40,640 nt of DNA, taken from Sneathiellales bacterium. Lineage in GTDB: Bacteria; Pseudomonadota; Alphaproteobacteria; Sneathiellales; Sneathiellaceae. Positions 9,093 through 18,292 of this stretch are shown one piece after another. The translations under genes and the position numbers were made by a program. The notes under the pieces were generated by a model. That model ran no database searches and was not told the origin of the DNA. It saw only the letters and a program-made list of their open reading frames with translations. The stretch is from positions 1 to 40,640 of the forward strand of contig JAKSCD010000129.1 in the NCBI GenBank assembly GCA_022360775.1, in the 5' to 3' direction. Every line of letters begins with the position of its first letter. Position 1 is the stretch's first letter.

Positions 9093-9502
9093 TAGGCCGC
9101 TCTCTGATCTTCAAAAGGTTTGCCATATTTCTCATCGGTTTTTCCGGTCTTCAGAACCTGATGAATTTCCGAATTAAACTCATAAGTCCGTACCCATTCC
9201 ACATCGCCCGGCTGCATGGCCCGTCTTGAATGAGGGGAACGAGACGGCCTGATATAGGAAACCTGAACCATCCGGCAGGCCTGACCCCCGAAATCATACA
9301 TATATTCCCCATCCGTTCGGGCCATCCGTGCCCGGTACAGTTTCCAGAACTGTCCGTCATGGGCAAAAATATCGAAAGTGAGCTCATGGGTATCATATTG
9401 CCAATGCCAGACCGTTCCCTTCTCGATGAGGGTCCAGTCCTCAAGACGGCTGCCGTCCTGAAAAACCTCGCCGACACTTTTCCAACCGAGTGTATCGCTC
9501 AT
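9092..9502 (-). CDS. Conserved hypothetical protein (possibly MoaF-like)
   Basis: 136 aa; overlaps the next gene by TAATG (coupled). Confidence 0.7.
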   Translation of the reverse strand: MSDTLGWKSVGEVFQDGSRLEDWTLIEKGTVWHWQYDTHELTFDIFAHDGQFWKLYRARMARTDGEYMYDFGGQACRMVQVSYIRPSRSPHSRRAMQPGDVEWVRTYEFNSEIHQVLKTGKTDEKYGKPFEDQRAA

Positions 9503-9607
9503 TTCTCTATCCTTTCTTCACTTCTGTTCAATGAAAGGCATCCTTCAGGACGGTATTGAGGAGGGGGGACCTCACCGTCCTGAAGCACACCCGAGGGGTC
9601 TCTTCCG

Positions 9608-10207
9608 TTAAATATCTGCTGGGATATCTTCAGCCACACGGATAAGCTCATGGGTGTCGATATCGTAAAGAAACCCAAAAACGCTGACATGCGGCGGGGT
9701 TCCCGGTGCCTCCCTGATCAGTTGTACGTCATGGGGGAGGGAGGAATTGAAGTCGGAAATGCACACACTTTCATCGGGATAAACACCTGCAATACTGTGC
9801 CCGTGTTCTGATTCAAAAGCGGCTTCAATTCCGGCTTTTGTGTAAGAGGTTGCCCCGCAATGAGTGTGGTGAACCACAACGATATTTTCGACGCCCATAA
9901 GATGCTGACCAACGGTTATGGACCTTAGCGCATCAACGGCGCGCCCGCCGGCAACAACCACATCAAGCATGGTGGTAGTGACGCCTATGGTGTCGCCGGC
10001 ATCATCTGTCACCGGCTCCCCGGGATAGGTTTCACCCAGGGCTTTTGCAACCGCGTTCGGGATCCCTCTTGCGCGCGGGTCATAACAATAGATCACGATC
10101 GTCTTCAACGGCATCAACGCCGCGAAGGCTTCCCGGGTTGCGCTTTCCTTATAGTCCGGGGCTTTTGAAAAGGCGTATTGATCAAAGTCCTGAGGCCAGG
10201 TTTTCAT
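9608..10207 (-). CDS. Beta-carbonic anhydrase-like protein
   Basis: 199 aa; IYCYDPRARG ... VVHHTHCGATSY (Cys/His/Cys beta-CA ligand pattern). Confidence 0.8.
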   Translation of the reverse strand: MKTWPQDFDQYAFSKAPDYKESATREAFAALMPLKTIVIYCYDPRARGIPNAVAKALGETYPGEPVTDDAGDTIGVTTTMLDVVVAGGRAVDALRSITVGQHLMGVENIVVVHHTHCGATSYTKAGIEAAFESEHGHSIAGVYPDESVCISDFNSSLPHDVQLIREAPGTPPHVSVFGFLYDIDTHELIRVAEDIPADI

Positions 10208-10381
10208 GACATCTCCTCGGGTGATAAAAGGGGCGGCCGCTTGGCATCGCCGCGGAAAAACCCTTAATTAAATTGATCCAGAATAATTTTTCTCGGATCT
10301 CGATAGTCAATAATTGTGGATTATATTAGAAAGGACAAACGAGAGTTTATAACCCTAGGCTTAGAAAAATTAGGTCAAATT

Positions 10382-11284
10382 ATGAGACGTGTTCATCCCC
10401 TGAATGCCTTGCGCGCTTTTGAAGCCTCTGCGCGGCACCTGAATTTCGTCCGTGCAGCGGAGGAGCTGAACGTGACGCCGGCAGCGATCAGCCACCAGGT
10501 CAAGAAGCTGGAAGCTTATCTCGGAGTGCAACTGTTCAACCGCCAATCCCGGGGGATCACCCTCACCATTGCCGGTGACAAGCTGCTGTTTCGGGTCTCC
10601 GACGCCTTCGATCGCCTTGATGCTGCTGTTGAAAGCCTTCTCCTGGATGAAGGCGCCGGGGCGCTGACACTCAGTGTCGCCCCTGCCTTTGCCATAAAAT
10701 GGCTGATCCCGCGGCTTTCCTGCTTCAAGGCGCACTATCCGGACATTGATGTGAGGATTTCCTCCTCCACCCATCTTGCCGATTTCAACGGAGACGGATT
10801 TGATGCTGCTATCCGTCTTGGCAGTGGTGACTATCCCGGGCTGCATGCGGAATTTCTGTTCAATGAAACCGTTACCCCCATGTGCAGCCCGAGACTGATC
10901 GAAGGCGCCCGCCCGATCAGCCACCCGAAAGATTTGACGGAACATACGCTTCTTCATGACGATTCAATAGTATTTGGTGCCGAGCAAACGGATTGGGCCA
11001 CCTGGTTTGAAAAGGCAGGTATTCAGTATCAGGGTACAGTCAGCGGTCCGAGATTTGATCAACCCAACCACGCGATACAGGCGGCGATCGATGGCACCGG
11101 CGTCGCGCTCGGCTGGCGCCGCCTTGCAGGAGACGATATTGCCGCCAGGCGGCTCATCGAACCGTTCTCGCTTGAGCTGCCGATGCAATCTTCATTTTAT
11201 TTTGTGTATCCCAGGGCTTTTAAAAACCGGAAAAAAATCAGGTTTTTTCAAAACTGGATCCTGAAAGAGCTTTCCCCTGTTTAG
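10382..11284 (+). CDS. LysR family regulator (GcvA-like)
   Basis: MRRVHPLNALRAFEASARHLNFVRAAEELNVTPAAISHQVKKLE; the ORF-track start at 10316 is probably too early. Confidence 0.9.
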   Translation: MRRVHPLNALRAFEASARHLNFVRAAEELNVTPAAISHQVKKLEAYLGVQLFNRQSRGITLTIAGDKLLFRVSDAFDRLDAAVESLLLDEGAGALTLSVAPAFAIKWLIPRLSCFKAHYPDIDVRISSSTHLADFNGDGFDAAIRLGSGDYPGLHAEFLFNETVTPMCSPRLIEGARPISHPKDLTEHTLLHDDSIVFGAEQTDWATWFEKAGIQYQGTVSGPRFDQPNHAIQAAIDGTGVALGWRRLAGDDIAARRLIEPFSLELPMQSSFYFVYPRAFKNRKKIRFFQNWILKELSPV

Positions 11285-11715
11285 GCGGCTACCAGTTTTT
11301 CCAGCCCCTTGAGCCAGCCTTTCTTCAAGGTAATCCTGGCATTCTCATCCATCTCGAAATGATCGATCCCGTCAAGGCGGGTGACCTGACCATCTGCGGC
11401 AGTCATGATCAAAACCCAGCTCGCAAAGGCTGTTTTTCCTTCTGCAACCACCGAAAGAGGTTCATAGGTGTGTTTACCGAGAATTTGAAAGCCCGCTTCA
11501 AAAGCGGCCCGAATATCGGTTTTGCCCGTATATTCATTTCCCCGCTGCCCGTCGCCAAGCACATCGCAATAGACTGATTTTTCAGAAAAATGCTCCATGA
11601 TCCGGTCAATGTCCTGAACAGCAAAAGCCGAAACCATGTCCGCAGCAGTTCGCCTGCAACGCTCTGTCAGTGATAATTCAAGCTCTTGTTTTTGGGATTT
11701 TAGTATCTTTGTCAT
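11281..11715 (-). CDS. SnoaL-like/nuclear transport factor 2 family protein
   Basis: 144 aa; DIDRIMEHFSEKSVYCDVLGD...GKTDIRAAFEAGF. Confidence 0.75.
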   Translation of the reverse strand: MTKILKSQKQELELSLTERCRRTAADMVSAFAVQDIDRIMEHFSEKSVYCDVLGDGQRGNEYTGKTDIRAAFEAGFQILGKHTYEPLSVVAEGKTAFASWVLIMTAADGQVTRLDGIDHFEMDENARITLKKGWLKGLEKLVAA

Positions 11716-11740
11716 GTTGAAACTCCCTTTTCAGTCTATA

Positions 11741-11780
11741 TACTGACTACGGGTCAATAAATACTGACCGAGAGTCGGTA
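11741..11780. promoter_or_regulatory. Tandem dyad operator, probable TetR-regulator site
   Basis: TACTGAC-N5-GTCAATA (11741-11759) and TACTGAC-N5-GTCGGTA (11762-11780) between divergent genes. Confidence 0.75.
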
Positions 11781-11797
11781 AGTCAAGGAGAAACAAG

Positions 11798-12379
11798 TTG
11801 CCTACCCAGGAGGAAAGGAAAGCTGCTACTCGGGCAGCCATTATCGAGGCGGCCAGATCCTCCTTTGGATCGCGGGGATTTCACGGCACAAAAATAGAAG
11901 ATGTTGCCGTGGCCGCCGGGGTTGCGAAAGGGGCGGTCTATCATCACTTTAAAAACAAGGAGGAGCTGTTCGAAGCGGTCCTTGAAATAGTGACGGTCGA
12001 TTTACGCAAGGCAATCGAGAAAAAACTGCAGACAAGCGAGATCAGCGTCACTGCGCTTGTCATGGCCGTGGAACTTTTCTTCCGCGCATGCTCCGATCCG
12101 GAAACACGGCAGATATTCCTGATCGATGCCCCTGTCGTGCTCGGATACGGGACGTGGCAACGACTGGATACAGAAGCCTTCGGGCAGATGGTTTTTTCCT
12201 CACTTGAGGCGGCCATGGATCAGGGTGTCATTCGCCGACAACCCCTGGAAGCACTGACCCATATCATTCTTGGAGGCCTGCAGGCGGCAGCGGTCAATTG
12301 CGCCGGTCAGGATGATTTTGAAAGCGCAACCAGGGACTATCTGAAGGTCTTTGAAAAACTGCTTCAGGGGCTTTCATAA
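11798..12379 (+). CDS. TetR/AcrR family transcriptional regulator
   Basis: ATRAAIIEAARSSFGSRGFHGTKIEDVAVAAGVAKGAVYHHFKNKEELF HTH; likely TTG start. Confidence 0.93.
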   Translation: MPTQEERKAATRAAIIEAARSSFGSRGFHGTKIEDVAVAAGVAKGAVYHHFKNKEELFEAVLEIVTVDLRKAIEKKLQTSEISVTALVMAVELFFRACSDPETRQIFLIDAPVVLGYGTWQRLDTEAFGQMVFSSLEAAMDQGVIRRQPLEALTHIILGGLQAAAVNCAGQDDFESATRDYLKVFEKLLQGLS

Positions 12380-12394
12380 CAGCAGATTTCGGCG

Positions 12395-12424
12395 CCGGGA
12401 GAAGGCCACGCTGATCCCTCCCGG
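12395..12424 (+). terminator. Possible terminator hairpin after TetR gene
   Basis: CCGGGAG ... CTCCCGG inverted repeat followed by TTT. Confidence 0.4.
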
Positions 12425-12522
12425 TTTCTACGCTTAGCCTATGCCAACGGGCACGGATCCCGGGAAGCCGCAAAAGGCCGGAGACAAAAAAGATCTTTGA
12501 TATCGGTTTAATGAAGAAAATT

Positions 12523-12597
12523 TGGAGCGGGCGATGAGATTCGAACTCACGACCCTAACCTTGGCAAGGTTATGCTCTACCCCTGAGCTACGCCCGC
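12523..12597 (-). tRNA. tRNA-Gly (GCC), CCA encoded
   Basis: Reverse complement GCGGGCGTAGCTCAGGGGTAGAGCATAACCTTGCCAAGGTTAGGGTCGTGAGTTCGAATCTCATCGCCCGCTCCA; acceptor GCGGGCG/CGCCCGC, anticodon loop TTGCCAA. Confidence 0.97.
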
Positions 12598-12753
12598 TCG
12601 GCGACAGTTGTTACTGCGAGGCGGGATAATAGTTATCTTCAAACCGAATGCAAGCCTGTTTTTCAAAAAAACGCAAAATATTTTTCCCCATAGGCATTTC
12701 AAGGCTTTAGGCCTATTCTGGCGCCCAAATCCACCAAAAAAGGATCATTTGAT

Positions 12754-13263
12754 ATGGCCGCCACGCCGGAAGACTTATTTGCCCGTCTGGACAAATTGGG
12801 AATCACCCATAAAACCCATCATCACGCGCCGGTCTTCACTGTAGAGGAAGCGCAAGCCGTTTCTCGCGAACTGGAGGGCGGACATAGCAAGAACTTGTTT
12901 TTAAAAGACAAAACAGGTGATCTTTATCTTCTTGTCTGCCTGGAAGAAACAAAAGTGGATTTGAAAAGCCTCAGAAAAAAAATCGGTGCGAAGAGTCTCA
13001 GCTTCGGAAAAGCAGAGCTTTTGATCGAGACTTTGGGGATCGAACCGGGCTCTGTCACTCCTTTTTCCCTGATCAATGATCCCTCTCACAAAGTGCGGGT
13101 TTTGCTCGATGAGGCCATGATGAAAGAGACCTATCTCAACTTTCATCCCTTGATTAATGACAAAACAACGCAAATTTCATCTGTGGGCTTGAAAAAATTC
13201 ATCGAGGATTGCGGACATGAGGTTAAAATCATTGATCCGTCACCCTCCGAGGGGGCCGCTTAA
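12754..13263 (+). CDS. YbaK/ProX-type aminoacyl-tRNA deacylase (prolyl-tRNA editing)
   Basis: 169 aa; HHAPVFTVEEA, HSKNLFLKDKTGDLYLLV, GIEPGSVTPFSLIND. Confidence 0.9.
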   Translation: MAATPEDLFARLDKLGITHKTHHHAPVFTVEEAQAVSRELEGGHSKNLFLKDKTGDLYLLVCLEETKVDLKSLRKKIGAKSLSFGKAELLIETLGIEPGSVTPFSLINDPSHKVRVLLDEAMMKETYLNFHPLINDKTTQISSVGLKKFIEDCGHEVKIIDPSPSEGAA

Positions 13264-13340
13264 AAGCTGGACGCGCCTTGATAGCTGGATATACTCAGCC
13301 CTTCGTTGGATTGACTTAATAAAATTGGTATACTCACCCT

Positions 13341-14249
13341 ATGGAAACGCTCGTGGATAGTAATGCCGGATCGCCTGGCAACTGGATCATCGATGGAACA
13401 GCCGAGAGCTTTAACGCTGACGTTGTTACCGCCAGCCAGGAACGCCTTGTTCTTGTGGATCTCTGGGCGCCCTGGTGCGGGCCCTGCAAACAACTTGGAC
13501 CGGTTCTTGAAAAAATCGTCGGGAATGCTGGCGGCGCCGTCTCGCTAGTGAAAATCGACATTGACCAGAACCCGCAAATTGCTCAGGCCCTGCGTGTTCA
13601 ATCCATTCCCGCTGTCTTTGCCTTCAAGAACGGGCAGCCGGTTGACGCCTTTATGGGGGCGCTGCCGGAAAGCGAGATCAAGAAATTCATCGAGAAAAAT
13701 GCCGGCGCTGCCATTGGTCCCTCCCCGGTTGAGGCCGCCATGGAAGCAGGCCTTGCTGCTCTGGAAGAAGAGAATATCGAGGTCGCCCTTGCCGCTTTTG
13801 CGCAAATTCTGGATGTTGAGCCGGAAAATGCGGAAGCCAAGGCTCATCTCGCCCGCGTCTATCTGATGATGAGCGAGACGGAAGCCGCCCAAAATCTTCT
13901 GGACACCATCGACGATAAGGAAAAGGACAATCCTGCGGTTTCAGCAGCTTTTGCAGCCTTGTCGCTCGCCGAAAACGCGGCCAATGCCGGTGATCTTGCC
14001 CCGCTGCTGGCAAAAGTTGACAGCGATCCTGAAGACCTGGACGCCCGGCTGGATCTGGCCCGCGCCCAGATCGGGGCGGGACAGCATAAGGAAGGCGGCG
14101 ACAATCTTCTCGAAATCATCCGCCGGGACAGGGAATGGAAGGATGCCATTGCCCGTCAGGAACTATTGAAACTGTTCGAGGTTCTGGGTCCCATGCATGA
14201 CATCACCAAAGACCTTCGGCGCGGTCTTTCGTCCCTGTTATTTTCATGA
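13341..14249 (+). CDS. Thioredoxin with C-terminal TPR-like region (CnoX/YbbN-like)
   Basis: VLVDLWAPWCGPCKQLGPVLEKI followed by helical-repeat C-terminus. Confidence 0.93.
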   Translation: METLVDSNAGSPGNWIIDGTAESFNADVVTASQERLVLVDLWAPWCGPCKQLGPVLEKIVGNAGGAVSLVKIDIDQNPQIAQALRVQSIPAVFAFKNGQPVDAFMGALPESEIKKFIEKNAGAAIGPSPVEAAMEAGLAALEEENIEVALAAFAQILDVEPENAEAKAHLARVYLMMSETEAAQNLLDTIDDKEKDNPAVSAAFAALSLAENAANAGDLAPLLAKVDSDPEDLDARLDLARAQIGAGQHKEGGDNLLEIIRRDREWKDAIARQELLKLFEVLGPMHDITKDLRRGLSSLLFS

Positions 14250-14905
14250 GTGATCAGGGCACCACATCAGGACTGGAAGAACTCCCGGCGATCCTGCCGG
14301 TCTTCCCGCTGACCGGTGCCCTTCTGCTCACCACCGGACAGCTTCCGCTCAATGTGTTTGAGCCGCGCTATGTGGACATGGTGCGCGATGCCATGGAAAG
14401 CCATCGGGTCATCGGTATCATCCAGCCAAGAGATCCTGAAAATATGGTGCATGAGCCCCCGCTCTATTCAGTGGGGTGTGCCGGAAAAATCTGTGAATTT
14501 GCTGAAACCGAAACCGATATTTTCCGTATCACCCTGGAAGGCATGTGCCGTTTTCAGGTGACCGAGGAAATCGAGCGGGTGACCAAATACCGCCAGGTCA
14601 AAGCGGATTACACACCGTTCGAGCAGGATCGGGTTCCACCAAAGGAACGCCTGGTGGATCGCAATGCGTTACAAGGCGTGCTCAAGCATTTCCTCGAATT
14701 TGAAAATGAGGAAGAAGACTGGGAAGCGCTGAACTCCCTTGCGGATGACAATCTCGTCAATTCCCTTTCCATGATCTGTCCCTTTTCTCCCGCAGAAAAA
14801 CAGGCGCTTCTGGAAGCAAAGAATGTCCTGGCGCGAGCGGAACTTCTCATCAGTCTGCTGACCATGATGATGCAGCAGACGAGCCCCAACAGAACCCTGC
14901 AATAG
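14246..14905 (+). CDS. LON peptidase substrate-binding domain protein
   Basis: [30 protein letters not shown]; no protease domain; ATGA overlap with upstream gene. Confidence 0.9.
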   Translation: MSDQGTTSGLEELPAILPVFPLTGALLLTTGQLPLNVFEPRYVDMVRDAMESHRVIGIIQPRDPENMVHEPPLYSVGCAGKICEFAETETDIFRITLEGMCRFQVTEEIERVTKYRQVKADYTPFEQDRVPPKERLVDRNALQGVLKHFLEFENEEEDWEALNSLADDNLVNSLSMICPFSPAEKQALLEAKNVLARAELLISLLTMMMQQTSPNRTLQ

Positions 14906-14922
14906 GGTCGGAGTCAAAGATT

Positions 14923-15129
14923 TTGAGCGACACATCTTCCCCTTCATCCGGTGCCTCTACCGTCGATCCCAAATTGCTGGAAATCCTGGTTTGCCCGGTT
15001 ACCAAAACCTCCCTGGAATTTGACCGCGACAAGGCGGAGCTGATCAGCAAAAAAGCCGGTCTCGCCTTTCCTATTCGCAATGGCATTCCCATCATGCTGG
15101 TGGATGAAGCACGGGTCCTGGAAGATTAA
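14923..15129 (+). CDS. Trm112/YcaR family (UPF0434) protein
   Basis: [48 protein letters not shown] start. Confidence 0.9.
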   Translation: MSDTSSPSSGASTVDPKLLEILVCPVTKTSLEFDRDKAELISKKAGLAFPIRNGIPIMLVDEARVLED

Positions 15130-15156
15130 TCTGTCAGGAAGTAAAAGGGTTGGGCC

Positions 15157-15540
15157 ATGGATACACAGCTATATGATCAGGCCGGGCGGCCAAAGCCGAC
15201 AGAAATTCGACTGAGGAAAGAGGAAAAGCAACTGCTTGTTTCCTTTGCTGATGGTCACAGCTTCACCTTCCCGGCTGAGCTCTTGCGTGTGGAAAGCCCT
15301 TCTGCCGAGGTCCAGGGCCATAATCCTTCTCAAAAGCAGATTATCTCGGGCCGCCGTCATGTGGGGATCATGGGCATTGAGCCGGTGGGCCATTATGCGG
15401 TCCGGCTGCAGTTTGATGACCTGCATGATACCGGCCTTTTTTCCTGGAGTTATCTTTACAGCCTCGGCCTTTCCCAGGAAGAAGTCTGGGAAGCCTATCT
15501 TGCCAATCTGGAAAAAGAGGGCCTGAGCCGCGATCCCTGA
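15157..15540 (+). CDS. DUF971 (gamma-butyrobetaine hydroxylase-like N-terminal) protein
   Basis: 127 aa; ELLRVESPSAEVQGH...GHYAVRLQFDDLHDTGLFSWSYLYSLG. Confidence 0.88.
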   Translation: MDTQLYDQAGRPKPTEIRLRKEEKQLLVSFADGHSFTFPAELLRVESPSAEVQGHNPSQKQIISGRRHVGIMGIEPVGHYAVRLQFDDLHDTGLFSWSYLYSLGLSQEEVWEAYLANLEKEGLSRDP

Positions 15541-15551
15541 AATACACTTAC

Positions 15552-16052
15552 TCAGTCTGCCAAACATGTATCCTGCAAGCGGGAAAGATAGATTTTGGCG
15601 GCTTTGGTCAGTGAGTCTCTTTCCGTATCTGATAGCACTGATGTCAGTCTGGCCTGATTTTCCGCATGAACAGTCACTACCCTGTTGATAAGGTCGTATC
15701 CTTCGGGTGTTAAGGAAACCAGAAAGCTCCTTTTGTCTGCCGCCTGCTGCCTCCGCGAAACAAGTCCCTTCTTGATCAGCTGATCAACCCGATTGGTCAT
15801 TGAACCTGAGGTTACCATCATGGTTTCCAGAAGCTGATTTGGTGAAAGGGCATGCGGCGGCCCGGAACGCAACAATGTTGCCAGGACATCAAACCCTGCT
15901 GCCGTCAGACCGTATTGCCTATGCAGTTTTTCCATTTCCTGGCTAAGAAGAGCTGATAGACGCAGCAACCGGCCAATCAATGCCATAGGATCCGTATCCA
16001 GGTCCGGGCGCTGCACCTTCCACTGATCTTTTATTCTATCGATTTCATCCAT
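15552..16052 (-). CDS. MarR family transcriptional regulator
   Basis: wHTH SPNQLLETMMVTSGSMTNRVDQLIKKGLVSRRQQAADKRSFLVSLTPEG. Confidence 0.93.
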   Translation of the reverse strand: MDEIDRIKDQWKVQRPDLDTDPMALIGRLLRLSALLSQEMEKLHRQYGLTAAGFDVLATLLRSGPPHALSPNQLLETMMVTSGSMTNRVDQLIKKGLVSRRQQAADKRSFLVSLTPEGYDLINRVVTVHAENQARLTSVLSDTERDSLTKAAKIYLSRLQDTCLAD

Positions 16053-16072
16053 CTGACAGTTATGCCACTTAT

Positions 16073-16118
16073 TATCTTGACGTCAAGATATTTACATTTA
16101 TCTTGATATCAAGATAAA
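16073..16118. promoter_or_regulatory. Two perfect palindromes, probable MarR operators
   Basis: TATCTTGACGTCAAGATA (16073-16090) and TTTATCTTGATATCAAGATAAA (16097-16118) between marR and eamA. Confidence 0.8.
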
Positions 16119-16128
16119 TACAATCTCA

Positions 16129-17004
16129 ATGAACATGACCCGATTTAGCCATCTGCTCCTTACCTCCCTTGCGCCAGTAATCTGGGGAAGCAGCTATATA
16201 GTAACGACCGAGCTTCTAGCCAATCTGGATCCTCTGACGATTTCGCTCCTGAGGGCTTTGCCCGCAGGTCTTGTTTTGCTGCTTGTCACACGCAAGCTTC
16301 CCCGGGGAATCTGGATCCCGAAAATGCTTGTGCTGGGAGCGTTGAATTTTTCTATATTCTGGTCTCTTCTCTTTCTTGCAGCATATCGCCTGCCAGGAGG
16401 CATCGCAGCAATCATGGGGGCTCTTCAGCCATTGATCGTCATATTCGCGGCTCGGATATTGCTGCATGACACTATTCGCCCGCTTGCCATTTTAGCAGTA
16501 TTCATCGGGATCTGCGGCGTTAGTCTCATTGTCCTGATGCCAACCTACAGACTGGATACGATCGGTATATGCGCCGGGATACTGGGGTCAGCTTCAATGG
16601 CAACTGGAACCGTACTCAGTCGCAAATGGCACCCTCCGGTTTCAGCACTGACCTTCACATCCTGGCAGTTGGTTGCAGGGGGTGTACTTCTTCTCCCCTT
16701 TTTTTCTTTTACAGAAACCAGCCTGTCAGCATTGACGACACTTAATCTTCTTGGACTTGGATATCTTGGATTTATTGGAGCGGGATTAACCTATATTCTC
16801 TGGCTCAGAGGTCTTCAAAAACTGGATCCGACCGCCATCTCCCTGCTCGGTTTTCTAAGCCCGCTTAGCGCCATTTTGCTGGGTTGGGCAATTCTCGGAG
16901 AAACTCTCAATCTGACACAACTTTCCGGTTGCGGCCTCACTTTAGCCGGGCTTGCTATCGGGCAGTATGCCCAAAGACCGGGACAGAAAAGACACCTTTC
17001 CTGA
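16129..17004 (+). CDS. EamA/DMT family transporter
   Basis: ~10 TM helices; VIWGSSYIVTTELL, GGVLLLPF..., AILGETLNLTQLSGCGLTLAG. Confidence 0.92.
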   Translation: MNMTRFSHLLLTSLAPVIWGSSYIVTTELLANLDPLTISLLRALPAGLVLLLVTRKLPRGIWIPKMLVLGALNFSIFWSLLFLAAYRLPGGIAAIMGALQPLIVIFAARILLHDTIRPLAILAVFIGICGVSLIVLMPTYRLDTIGICAGILGSASMATGTVLSRKWHPPVSALTFTSWQLVAGGVLLLPFFSFTETSLSALTTLNLLGLGYLGFIGAGLTYILWLRGLQKLDPTAISLLGFLSPLSAILLGWAILGETLNLTQLSGCGLTLAGLAIGQYAQRPGQKRHLS

Positions 17005-17006
17005 TG

Positions 17007-18227
17007 CTAAAGCGGCTTTCCGTCAAGCAGACGGGGCAGAACACCCACTGTGCCCCGGGCATGCTCCATAAAGAAGCCTTTCAGGCGCGGCATCTTGTCC
17101 ACTGCAGCTAGCCCGAGATCACGGGCAAGGCGCACTGGCGCTACATCGGTGACAAAGAGCTTGTTGAGGCCATCTGTAATCGCCAGTAGCACCAGACTGT
17201 CAAACCGCCGCCAGCGCTGATAGTGATCCAGCATAGACTGCGTTCCGATATCCTGACCAAGCCTTGCAGTATCGATAATCACTTCGGCAAGGGCCGCCAC
17301 ATCCCGAAGTCCGAGATTAAGTCCCTGCCCGGCGATCGGATGCATGCCATGGGCCGCATCCCCCACCAGCGCCAGTCTTTCATCAATATAGCTGTCCGCC
17401 TGATGCAGGGCCAGCGGATAGCTCCAGCGCGGGCCCACAACCTCCAGCTTGCCAAGATAATCGCCAAAGCGGCGGGCCATCTGGGCTGTGAAATCCCCCT
17501 CATCCAGTGTCATGATTTTTGCCGCCATCTCTGTGCTTTCTGTCCAGACGAGCGATGAGCGATTGTTGCTCATGGGCAGGATGGCGAAGGGACCGGGATT
17601 TAAAAACCTCTCCTGGGCAACCCCTCTATGGGGTTTTTCGTGGGCAACGGTGCAGACAATCCCGCTTTGATGGTAGGACCAGCCCACTTTTCCAATTCCG
17701 GCCGCCTCACGCAGCGGGGAGGTCCGGCCATCCGCGGCAACCACCAGCCGCGCCTCGATCTTGCGGTCGTCTTTCAAACTGGCAACGACCCCGTCAGCAG
17801 ACCGGTCGATCCTTTCATACTGAACCGGCGCCAGAATATGCAGGCTGTCAATTTCCTCAGCCCGTTTTTGCAGCGCCACACGCATATGCCGGTTTTCCAC
17901 CAGATGGCCAAAAGGTTCATCACCCAGCTGACGGTGGTCATAATGCAGGAAAAATCTGGACGGCCCGTCTGTGATACGAATATCGAGCATGGGTTCCGCA
18001 TCATCGATATGCTCCCAAACCCCTATGGATTTGAGCATATTGCGCGACGCATGGGCAATGGCGGAAACCCGGCCGTCAAAGGTTGTTTCTATGACCGCAG
18101 TGGGCGCTTGTCGTTCCAGCACAGTGACATCCAGACCCGCTGAGGAAAGAGCGATGGCAAGCGGCATGCCGTTCAGCCCGCCCCCGACAATCAACACATC
18201 AGTCTTTATTGCATTCTGTTTTTTCAT
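17007..18227 (-). CDS. UbiH/UbiF/COQ6 family FAD-dependent ubiquinone-biosynthesis hydroxylase
   Basis: VLIVGGGLNGMPLAIALSSAGLDVTVLER, ALVGDAAHGMHPIAGQGLNLGLRDVAALAE. Confidence 0.93.
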   Translation of the reverse strand: MKKQNAIKTDVLIVGGGLNGMPLAIALSSAGLDVTVLERQAPTAVIETTFDGRVSAIAHASRNMLKSIGVWEHIDDAEPMLDIRITDGPSRFFLHYDHRQLGDEPFGHLVENRHMRVALQKRAEEIDSLHILAPVQYERIDRSADGVVASLKDDRKIEARLVVAADGRTSPLREAAGIGKVGWSYHQSGIVCTVAHEKPHRGVAQERFLNPGPFAILPMSNNRSSLVWTESTEMAAKIMTLDEGDFTAQMARRFGDYLGKLEVVGPRWSYPLALHQADSYIDERLALVGDAAHGMHPIAGQGLNLGLRDVAALAEVIIDTARLGQDIGTQSMLDHYQRWRRFDSLVLLAITDGLNKLFVTDVAPVRLARDLGLAAVDKMPRLKGFFMEHARGTVGVLPRLLDGKPL

Positions 18228-18292
18228 CTCTCGCCTCTTTCACGGATCGGCCAGCTCTTGCTCCCTTTTAAGATTATCGCTAACCTCCTGCA

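Noticed and set aside
12523-12597. tRNA-Gly as an integration site for a mobile element
   Set aside because: No integrase, no duplicated tRNA 3' end noticed nearby, and both sides carry ordinary chromosomal genes.
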